Positions 56,353 through 64,000 of a stretch of 64,000 nt of DNA are shown here, in pieces. The translations under genes and the position numbers were made by a program. This DNA comes from Cyanodermella asteris (lineage: Eukaryota; Ascomycota; Lecanoromycetes; Ostropales; Stictidaceae). How positions within the stretch are numbered: position 1 is the stretch's first letter; the number at the start of each line of letters is the position of its first letter. The stretch covers positions 1,371,627 to 1,435,626 of the forward strand of contig UYJD01000003.1 of assembly GCA_900618795.1 (NCBI GenBank), in the 5' to 3' direction. The notes under the pieces were generated by a model, which was not told where the DNA came from, did not search any database, and saw only the letters and a program-made list of their open reading frames with translations.

Positions 56353-59300
56353 ATGCTGGTTAGGAGGCCTCCCATTGCCAGCTCTGGACTGTTGACCCGA
56401 GGACTCGCTGCGTTTACGCTTCCAAATGCGTCAGGAAGCAAGCATGGCCGTCGTCCTTGCACACGGGCATATCGCACCACTCAGCCGGAGAAAATTCCTT
56501 CATCCAGTTCGAACTTGATAAGATATCATGACGGACACTCGCAAGCTACGAAGGCTCTCATCGCAGAAACAGCCACCGGTGTCGATGAAGAGGAAGCCGA
56601 CGAATGGGACTCCATCACGGCTCTTGAATCCAATCGTGCAAAACTCGATTGGCGGCAGAGTCTCCTCGACGACGAGACGCGAGAATTTGAGTCTGATCTC
56701 GATGGCGCCATTGCCGATGGCAAGCCTCGTCTTATCGCATCCCATGGCACGGACCTAGAACTCTGGGAAGACCTTTTCGTCTGGCGGCTCGAGCATTATG
56801 GGGAGAAGGGGGCCAAGATGATTTGGAGGCACCTGGTCGCCGCTGCTACTACACATTCTCTGCGAGTCTGGGAACGACCTCGACTATGGGGGCCTCTGAT
56901 CGAATTGCTCCTTGATGACCGCAAGTTATTGGTCGAACTCGTTGCATACTGTGCGCACGTTGCGAATACAGTGAAAGACTGGCCGGATCGAATTTACCTC
57001 GATATCATGAAACGAGCTTTCTCGGGGCCGAGGATTGGAAACCCAAGGTCGTGGCATGAAGTCACGAAGAGATTCACGCCAACTAAGCTCGAATTGCGAG
57101 CTTTATTCAACGCCATTTGTGAGGAGCCTGCGTCTCTCAAGACCTTCCAGTCGTTCTGTTTTGAGCTGTCCGCTTTCTCTGGCGTGTACAAAGATGTCGT
57201 CCCGAAGCTGTTCTCGCTTGGCATGCATGCGGAAGCGTTCGAGTGGCATGAAATGTTAATCAGACATAAGGATTTGCCCGGCTCGTTTCAAGTTGTCGAG
57301 AAAGCTTTGAGCAAGCTTCAGAAAGACGGGCACAGCTTCTTGGCTCACAAGATCGCATCACAGCTGCACGCTGCTGGTGTCACTGGTGGACGGCCCTGGC
57401 TTCGCGATCCGGTCTTCACCAAAGCTGAGACCTCCTCTGAGGGCCTTTCAAAGGTGCCGTCAAGCAAGGACGATGCGTTACCTGATTTGAACTTGGGCGA
57501 GATCCAAGCAAAACAGCCGAGTGATGCATTCACTGCTCGGCTGTTAGCGACATCTTTCTTTTCTGTCGAGACCATTCTGAATGGGCTGTCGGCGATCAAC
57601 GTGGCCAAGATTGGGCCTCTGTCCTTACGTCAGCTGCTTTTCAGACTTGCAAGCTCCACCAACGCAGAGGCAGATACTATAGCGTCAGCTGTCGAACCGC
57701 TCCATGTGTCTCGGGCTAAATCGCTGTTGAGCCAAAAGGGTTTGCAGATTCATGATTCAACATTCGCACATATCGTGCTCGAACTTGCCGAGCAAGGGAA
57801 TGTCCCAATTCTGCAAAGTGTTCTTCGAAGCGACCAGCATCCAGACGTCTTGGACGATGTGGGCCTTCAAGAATCTCTTCTGATGAGCTATGTGGAGAGA
57901 GGTAGTCGAGAGGACATTGATCGTACTCTGGCCATCCTCAGAATTATCAAAGGAGAATCTTACAGCACGGCGCGCCGAGGCGATGTTGCTAACATGCAAT
58001 TGGAGCTCGCAATCGAGCAAGGAAACAAACCAATGGCGCTAGCCATCCTACGCGAGATGACACAAAGCCATCAAAGCCTCCACTACGACGCTCTCGCGCG
58101 CCTGCTCTACGGCATGTTGTTTTCTCCCCGACCGATGGGCAAGTATCCCAGTGCATACGGAGAGCTTGACGGTGTAACAGACTTGATGATGGGGCTGCAA
58201 CGATCTGGCTACCCTGTCCCTCTACGTGCTTGGCATGAGCTGATTCGGCGTCGTTGTTGGGAGCCCAACGTGCCCGCGCTTCAACGCTTATTGGAGTGGA
58301 AGTTTCGGTGGGTGACGGACCCTCACTTTCGGCTTTCACAGACATATTCTGATGCCCGCTTGATCGATTGGGATGATCACTACAGGCGCTGGGGCGAGCT
58401 TCATGTTCCGAACACCACGTACCTGGAAGCCTTGTTTGGCACAAATATTCAGAAAGTAGTCATTCTGGCCGGCTTCATTGCGGACAAGATAGCACGTCAG
58501 CGCCAACACGGCCTCCACCGTCCTGTGCAATTGCGTGGGACCCCGGAAGAGAAGGTGAGGCTCTTGTCAAAGGATCCTGCTCTCTGGGGCCTGCGCTTCC
58601 TCAAGGATTTGCATCAGAGGGGTCTGCCCTGCGACCGCATTGAGCTTAGTCGCGCCTGCTCCAAATCGCTGATCGAGGTGTTCGGTCCGCACATGCCGCA
58701 CTTGATGAACAAAAGAGGACTGCAAATGCTTCGGAGGGCGAATTGGACAGACTATGCCATGGCCATGGAGAAGGTCTGGAAACAGAGACTGTTTCTGCGC
58801 AGAATCAGCGCACATGGAGAGGTTCCGCTGTTTGATGATCAGGAATCGCATAATCGCATAGAGGATGATTGGAAGAACAGGCTCTGGAGGGCGAGCATGC
58901 GAATGAGGCTCCGCGCGGAGGAGCAAGCGGCAGGACGATTCTTCCGACATCCTACTATGCGCGGAAATCGCAGGCGTGGCTCTCCCGACAGACCTTTCGC
59001 GCATCTGCGGTCATGGCACTCTGCTCTGCCGATGGGAGAGACAGAGATCTATCTCCAAAGCCTCTTTCCTGAACTTAGCCCATCAGGCCGTTTGAAAAAT
59101 GACCCTATCCTCACCATCAGCGATGAAGATCGCAGAAGACTCCTGAAGGATACTCACTATAAGAGAGAGGCACATGTGATACAGGGTTTCAGCCGTCTCC
59201 GTCGGGCTAATGACCGCGAGGTAGTGAATTCCTGGTCAACTCTACACGAAAACCGGAACGATTGGTGGCAATCTAAAATGATGAAGACCGAGAGGTGGCA

Positions 59301-59451
59301 AACTATGCAGGGCCAGACAGAGCAACCCGACCAGGAATTAGAAAGAGAGTCCCTGCGGATCATTGAGGAGGAAGACGAAATGATGTCAGAAACCGAAGGA
59401 GACCTTGACGACAATGAGCAGGACGTTGCTGTCAGAAGGGTGCATGTTTAG
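56353..59451 (+). CDS. Large probably mitochondrial helical-repeat (PPR-like) protein
   Basis: One exon. I start at the ATG at 56353 (MLVRRPPIASSGLLTRGLAA), giving about 1032 residues, because it yields a basic, hydroxylated, acid-free N-terminus typical of a mitochondrial presequence. ATG 56209 is an in-frame alternative. The body is a series of helical pairs resembling pentatricopeptide-like repeats: SLGMHAEAFEWHEMLIRHKD, QSVLRSDQHPDVLDDVGLQE, SYVERGSREDIDRTLAILRI and EQGNKPMALAILREMTQSHQ. The C-terminal 250 residues are very basic, with many Trp and Arg (WKNRLWRASMRMRLRAEE), then an acidic end. Such proteins in ascomycete mitochondria bind organellar RNA for translation or processing. The specific family was not identified. 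It is divergent from cox7. Confidence 0.7.
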   Translation: MLVRRPPIASSGLLTRGLAAFTLPNASGSKHGRRPCTRAYRTTQPEKIPSSSSNLIRYHDGHSQATKALIAETATGVDEEEADEWDSITALESNRAKLDWRQSLLDDETREFESDLDGAIADGKPRLIASHGTDLELWEDLFVWRLEHYGEKGAKMIWRHLVAAATTHSLRVWERPRLWGPLIELLLDDRKLLVELVAYCAHVANTVKDWPDRIYLDIMKRAFSGPRIGNPRSWHEVTKRFTPTKLELRALFNAICEEPASLKTFQSFCFELSAFSGVYKDVVPKLFSLGMHAEAFEWHEMLIRHKDLPGSFQVVEKALSKLQKDGHSFLAHKIASQLHAAGVTGGRPWLRDPVFTKAETSSEGLSKVPSSKDDALPDLNLGEIQAKQPSDAFTARLLATSFFSVETILNGLSAINVAKIGPLSLRQLLFRLASSTNAEADTIASAVEPLHVSRAKSLLSQKGLQIHDSTFAHIVLELAEQGNVPILQSVLRSDQHPDVLDDVGLQESLLMSYVERGSREDIDRTLAILRIIKGESYSTARRGDVANMQLELAIEQGNKPMALAILREMTQSHQSLHYDALARLLYGMLFSPRPMGKYPSAYGELDGVTDLMMGLQRSGYPVPLRAWHELIRRRCWEPNVPALQRLLEWKFRWVTDPHFRLSQTYSDARLIDWDDHYRRWGELHVPNTTYLEALFGTNIQKVVILAGFIADKIARQRQHGLHRPVQLRGTPEEKVRLLSKDPALWGLRFLKDLHQRGLPCDRIELSRACSKSLIEVFGPHMPHLMNKRGLQMLRRANWTDYAMAMEKVWKQRLFLRRISAHGEVPLFDDQESHNRIEDDWKNRLWRASMRMRLRAEEQAAGRFFRHPTMRGNRRRGSPDRPFAHLRSWHSALPMGETEIYLQSLFPELSPSGRLKNDPILTISDEDRRRLLKDTHYKREAHVIQGFSRLRRANDREVVNSWSTLHENRNDWWQSKMMKTERWQTMQGQTEQPDQELERESLRIIEEEDEMMSETEGDLDDNEQDVAVRRVHV

Positions 59452-59915
59452 GCTAGAGACTGAATCTATGAGCAACGACAAAATCAGCTTTTCATCCATG
59501 CACCGTCTGCATCACCGTGAGGCGATCAGCCAAGTACAAAATACAATAAATCTTGTGGCCAAATTTACTCTCATCCCATAACAGAACTTGACGGCGCCTG
59601 TAAATTGACTTTCGCAGCCCAGGTCCTGGTGATACACGCCCATGGGTCTGCAGGCTCAGGAGCTGGACAGGCAACGGATTCACTCAGTTGAGTGAGTAGT
59701 CAATGGACCCGTGCATTGAGCCCAGTCTAGCTTCTGATCGGCCTCTACGTTGGCGAATCTCACATTCCGAGTATCGGTATCAAAAGTTCGGAGCACCTTT
59801 CCGGAAGCTTGTGGGACTGACAGCGGAGTTCCCGGCCGTGCATTCAATCAATAAACTCGCCCACCCGCCCAACAGCACAACGACACAGCAATCCCCACCA
59901 TCCTTCCCGTTCGCC
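59452..59915. other. Intergenic region upstream of swd2
   Basis: 464 bases between two plus-strand genes. No supported frame. Confidence 0.5.
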
Positions 59916-61108
59916 ATGGGCGCTCCAGAAGGCGGGCCCCAAGCCCAAAAGACAAGCGACGTAGTGGGCAACTTCCGCCCCTCCAAGGTTCGCACTCGAG
60001 CCACAAATCCATCGGCTTCCCTCGACTAACATCTCTCTCTCTCCAGGCCTTCAAGCTCGGCAAGGGCGACGCCGTCGTCACTTCCCTCGACTTCAACGAC
60101 TCCGGGCGCTGGCTGCTCGCCGCCAACAGCGACGAGTCGCTCAAACTGTACAATGCCGAGGAGGGGACCGAAGCCAAGACGTTGCTCTCCAAGAAGTACG
60201 GGTGTCACCTCGCGAGGTTCACGCATCACGAAACCTCGATCATCTACGCGTCGACAAAGGGCGACGACAACATTCGCTACCTGAGCACGCACGATAACAG
60301 CTATTTGAGGTACTTTCGGGGTCACAGCGCGCCGGTGACGGGGCTGGCGCTGAACCCGGGGTCGGATCAGTTCATCTCGTGTTCGTTGGATAATACGTTG
60401 CGGTTGTGGGATTTGCAGAGCCCGAGCTGGCAGGGGAAGTTGGAGTTGGCGACGCCGACGCTTTGTGCTTATGATTCAACGGCGCATGTGATTGCGGTCG
60501 CGAGCTCGAGTGCGGCGACTGTGTTGCTATACGATCAGCGCAACTACGACAAGGCGCCTTTTGCTACTTTCGATCTACTCGACGAGTCCATGGTTGGATG
60601 CAGTCATCTGTCTATGCATGGAGGTTTGAAGGCGATGCCCCGGGATTGGACGAAGCTGGAATTCAGCAATGATGGAAAGAGCTTGGTTTTGGGCACGAAT
60701 TCGAATATTGGACACATTCTCTTGGACGCGTTTGACGGGTCTCTCAAGGGGTTCCTCACGAGACCTGATCAGCATCTTCCCCTGAATCCAGCTCTGCAGC
60801 GCGCTGATCCTTTGACCGCGAAGGTCCCTGATCAAAGCCGGGTCCTGGATCTTGGTCAGGGAGATTTGTGCATGACCGCTGATGCCCGGTACGTTATTGG
60901 AGCTTCCGGAGCTGATCGAGACCTTGTCGTGTGGGACGTTCACAGCGCAAGTGATTCATCGAAACAGATCAAGCCAATGGCTTCGTTGCCTTGCAAGGGA
61001 AAGCAAGGCATTGTGGAGTGGAATCCAAGATATAACATGCTGGCGACTGGAGAGAAAGAAGTGATGATGTGGTTGCCTGATGAGCATGTTGCAAACAAGC
61101 CGGCCTGA
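59916..61108 (+). CDS. swd2: WD40 protein Swd2/WDR82 (COMPASS and cleavage-polyadenylation factor subunit)
   Basis: Two exons, 59916-59987 and 60047-61108, encode about 377 residues from MGAPEGGPQAQKTSDVVGNF, RPSK|AFKLGKG. The intron (GTTCGC...CTCCAG, 59 bases, CTAAC branch site) is in phase. WD-type blades are visible as VTSLDFNDSGRWLLAANSDE, SLKLYNAEEG, HLARFTHHETSIIYASTKGD, NIRYLSTHDNSYLRYFRGHS, VTGLALNPGSDQFISCSLDN and TLRLWDL, then KLEFSNDGKSLVLGTNSNIG. The KGDDNIRYLSLHDNxYLRYFxGH stretch is a strong Swd2/WDR82 signature. Swd2 acts in histone H3K4 methylation by Set1/COMPASS and in 3' end formation and termination. Confidence 0.93.
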
Positions 61109-61961
61109 AATGATACCGGCATTGGTGGAACGTTACCATTTGCAACGCGAACATGAGAATCACAAAGATATCTTACATCGACTGCTGTCGATCCTCTGCC
61201 ACGGGCCCGCAGAACCGCAGCCTCCTTTGACACTAAGCTCCGAGCTTAGGTCGTGGTCTGAGGATCCTGAGGGGTGGCGTCACCGTGCCAGTCCACGTTC
61301 GGCCAACCTCTCCGGACCCTTGGGTCGCTTCAAGTCATTGGAAGGCCTAAGTGTTTTGTTGTCAGCCCTCGGAGCATGACTGCAACCAACAAGATCGAAG
61401 GCCTGATACTGTGTCGAGATATACACCATCTGAAATATGACGACCATCGGGCACAGACAAGCAATACCTTTTGGGATCCTCCGCCTCGGAACAGTATGAC
61501 AGCGGAGCTGGCAGGGATCTGTATCGAACTCGATGCTTATCCTGCTGCAGGCCGAGCCCGGCTCAGTAGCAACTCAATCCACCTCACAAGTGATAGGTCA
61601 AGGCATAGTTGCTCATGAAACAACCATCGTTCTGGTATCGTGTACGGGACCGCTTGAAGACGAAGGGACGGCAGGTAGACCCTAGGAAGCAGAGTCAGCG
61701 CTAAGAAATATGCTCTAGCACAGACGTTTCATAGTCCCTTTCTATAAAGCTCTATTCCACTGTCGAAGTCATACATGTGCGCTCTAATGTTTCTGAAGTC
61801 GGCCTAAATGAACGCCAAGCCGCGGTGCTTTCATCTTGGCACAAAATCTGTGCGAGCACTTAGCAACCTTGAGCATAGCACAAGATAGCCACCGAGGCGA
61901 ACCGAGCATGAACAGACAAGGGGGACAGCAAGCTAGCATCAAAGGTGAGGCATTTATTCAT
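61109..61961. other. Convergent intergenic region
   Basis: 0.85 kb between the stops of swd2 and the ACT-domain gene. Frames up to 114 codons are present, but none is supported. Confidence 0.45.
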
Positions 61962-62381
61962 TTAGCCGGACTGAGCGGCGAGCTTCCTCAACGACTCGAC
62001 ACACTGCTGCTCCTTGCCCAGGGGCACGAATAGATGGTCGTGATAGAAGGCGCTCACGGGGTTGACGCCTACTCCAACATCCTTGGCCAATTGTGTGGTA
62101 ATGGCGGCCAGAAGACCGACGGCATCTAGGCTGGAATGGACAGTCAAACTGAGTAGTTTGCTCGGAAAAGAGTACTTGAAGCCATGCTTTTTTGCGGCGT
62201 CCTCAGTGGTAATGACGGTCGTACCCTCGCTCTCCTGGAAAATGCACTTGGCAGGAAGATCAGATGGGACTGGTTGAGAAGAAGGCAGTGTGCAGAAAAC
62301 GTAGACTTCGGGATCCAAAGTCGTGGATAGAGTTCTCAGCATGGACTTGAGATCCGTCTCGCCGGGCGTAGGTTGGGCCAT
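61962..62381 (-). CDS. Small ACT-domain protein (DUF2241 / ACT_3-type)
   Basis: One exon of 139 codons from MAQPTPGETDLKSMLRTLST. The frame stays open upstream to 62621, but that part is unlike the family and the start at 62381 matches it. Features are LDPEVYVFCTLPSSQPVPSD, IFQESEGTTVITTEDAAKKH and GFKYSFPSKLLSLTVHSSLD. The end is AVGLLAAITTQLAKDVGVGV and NPVSAFYHDHLFVPLGKEQQ. The LTVHSSLxAVGLxAAIxxxLA and YHDHLFVP elements are the hallmark of this bacterial and fungal ACT family. ACT domains bind amino acids or other small ligands; the ligand and partner of this family are not established. No fused catalytic domain is present. Confidence 0.88.
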   Translation of the reverse strand: MAQPTPGETDLKSMLRTLSTTLDPEVYVFCTLPSSQPVPSDLPAKCIFQESEGTTVITTEDAAKKHGFKYSFPSKLLSLTVHSSLDAVGLLAAITTQLAKDVGVGVNPVSAFYHDHLFVPLGKEQQCVESLRKLAAQSG

Positions 62382-63425
62382 GTTTGTGGTTGCATGGACA
62401 GGGAGACAAGCCAAGCAGTCAAAGGGCGGTATGAGCAAAGCGACATTAGCCTGGGTGACAACGGTGTCGTGAAGAGTCAGATGTGCACGTGTCTGAGATA
62501 GTACTCGGAGAAGGGATTCTGCAGGTGGAAACAAGGCGACGCCCAGGCCGGCTATCTGGAGGAAAGGATGGCGACGTTGCCCAGCCGGCTGCCCAGCCCG
62601 TTGCCGTAGACAAGCATCCAACGACCTTTGTGGACCAGATTTCTATCATCCCCATATGATCGCTACTTATGTGGATACACGAGGGAGGTGGATGATGGGG
62701 TGATTGTTGACCGAAAGGTCGATGCCAGCCGGGCGGGCCGAAAGAGAACAATGCGCCGACCAGAAGCAGCGACGGTGCATAGCGTCCAGCCAGCAGACCC
62801 TGGCTCGTACACTGACCAGTCTTCGGATACGGGCGAATGAACGGGGCCATCAACGGAACACAACGCTCGTAGCGGTATCTACATACCTTAGCACGAGCAG
62901 ACGGTGCGGGACTGTGCTACTGATACTAGCGGAAATGTAGAGTAATAAGATGATGATGGATTCCGCAGAGCAGGCAGGAGCGATTCTGCAGCTGAGAGGT
63001 GGGCAGCACAGACGGAAGCTGCGATCGCCCGCTAATCTCATCCCACGCCCGGTGGCTCCTGCCCTGTTGCGACTCTGCGGCGACTCCGCCTCTTCTTGCC
63101 TAACACGACATCTCGGGGTAAACTTATCTTTCGACTCGCTTCATGCCTCACCTGCCGACCTCATGACAACTCTCCTCGCCTCCTCCTCCGTCGCCCTCTG
63201 ATCCCTCCGTCACCATCAACCTTCGCGGCTGGACACGACACATCCGCCCCCTCGCTCGTCACCACTGCGCGTTGCCATGCTTTGCGTCCACGCCTCGGTC
63301 AGGTCACTGCCCACCGCTCGAGGCCAGCGCGACAACCAAGTGCTGCGCAGATAGCGAAACTCTTCACCACCCCTTCCGCCCGAGACACCTCGGACGGCAC
63401 ACACTCACCAGAGCGACGTGCAGGC
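62382..63425. other. Divergent promoter region of the ACT-domain gene and palH
   Basis: 1.04 kb. The last 300 bases before palH are pyrimidine-rich with many CTC and CCTC motifs, as expected for a long fungal 5' UTR. No supported coding frame. Confidence 0.45.
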
Positions 63426-64000
63426 ATGTCGCCTCTTCCTCTGTCATCGTTCACCAGCTCCGTCGCACTCGTTTCTCGCCAAATCTGGGCGGGATCCGGC
63501 AACTCAAATGACCCCATCGACCAATGTATTACGTATACAGTACAGGCACCCGGTCTCCTCACCGTCAACAGCTCCCTGACCCTCAACATCACCCAAGATG
63601 CCACTTTGCAGGAATGCGGGCCCAACGCGACGGTGCCGTTCAATCTCACGATTGGCGACAACCCCGATGATCCATACTTCGCCAGTACCTCGCCTGTCGC
63701 CTTTGTCCTCGGCGTCTGCGTCACCATCGCCTGGATATTGCTCCTCATGTTGCTTATGACTCCTCGGACATACTTGACGGGCATGGGAAATTCGCGACGA
63801 CGTCCGGATACGGGGATAAACGTTGTTGGTATCGGCAGCAGGCCCTGGTTCCAAAAGGTCACGGCGCTACTCGTCGCAATCGCCCTGCTTCTCGCTGCAG
63901 TCAACACCTTCAGTTCGGCCAAGGACCAGTACGTGCAGCGTTATCAGGACTCGGCGCAATTGACCGCAGAAGTACTGGGGTCGCTGGAGATACGTATCAT
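63426..64000 (+). CDS. palH: pH-response sensor PalH/Rim21, 5' part (runs off the window)
   Basis: 191 codons are open from MSPLPLSSFTSSVALVSRQI to the window edge. An extracellular N-terminal part contains two Cys residues (DQCITYT, LQECGPNAT) and N-glycosylation sequons (NSS, NIT, NAT, NLT). The first membrane helix follows (PVAFVLGVCVTIAWILLLML) with the PalH signature DDPYFASTSP before it and TPRTYLTG after it. Next come GIGSRPWFQKVTALLVAIAL (second helix) and DQYVQRYQDSAQLTAEVLGS, LEIR, all as in PalH/Rim21. PalH is the seven-pass plasma-membrane alkaline-pH sensor that acts with the arrestin PalF to trigger PacC/Rim101 processing. The rest of the gene lies beyond position 64000. Confidence 0.9.
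   Translation, partial: MSPLPLSSFTSSVALVSRQIWAGSGNSNDPIDQCITYTVQAPGLLTVNSSLTLNITQDATLQECGPNATVPFNLTIGDNPDDPYFASTSPVAFVLGVCVTIAWILLLMLLMTPRTYLTGMGNSRRRPDTGINVVGIGSRPWFQKVTALLVAIALLLAAVNTFSSAKDQYVQRYQDSAQLTAEVLGSLEIRI

Overview
This window is nuclear DNA from a filamentous ascomycete (Pezizomycotina). A Dothideomycete is my best guess, from the style of several proteins rather than from any marker gene. The grounds are short GT-AG introns of about 45-120 bases, genes densely packed on both strands, and families typical of moulds: palH, hulA, sorting nexin 41, FHIP, MHYT signalling protein, Rco1-like PHD protein, DUF2293. I see no transposon, virus-like element, rRNA, tRNA or CRISPR array. I joined exons by hand from splice signals, reading frame and remembered family sequence; no search was run.

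Layout. 1-8.4 kb: an Ebp1/PA2G4-type protein and an Rco1-like double-PHD chromatin protein. 8.4-16.7 kb: PDS5 cohesin factor and FHIP (endosome-dynein adaptor), both on the minus strand. 17-19 kb: a DHA1-type MFS exporter. 19.55 kb: a 25-N gap flanked by what looks like sequencing adapter. 20.7-28.5 kb: the NatA catalytic subunit, a GPR1/FUN34/YaaH acetate transporter, a methyltransferase gene with an in-frame stop, an unrecognised protein and a probably peroxisomal enoyl-CoA hydratase. 29-33.4 kb: a nuclear poly(A)-binding protein and the HECT ubiquitin ligase HulA/Rsp5. 33.6-42 kb: an unresolved minus-strand gene, a DUF2293 protein, an NSRP1-like splicing protein and a single-pass membrane protein. 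43-49.6 kb: an MHYT membrane sensor followed by a long reading frame cut by two in-frame TAG codons. 50-56 kb: sorting nexin 41, a CCDC47-like ER protein and a hidden five-exon cytochrome c oxidase subunit. 56-64 kb: a large mitochondrial-looking protein, Swd2 (WD40), an ACT-domain protein and the 5' part of palH.

The genes are mostly unrelated housekeeping functions: chromatin and cohesion, endosome traffic, mitochondria, ubiquitin and pH signalling. I see no biosynthetic cluster or defence island. The nearest thing to a functional pair is the divergent arrangement of the cytochrome oxidase subunit and the large mitochondrial-looking protein, whose start codons are only 265 bases apart.
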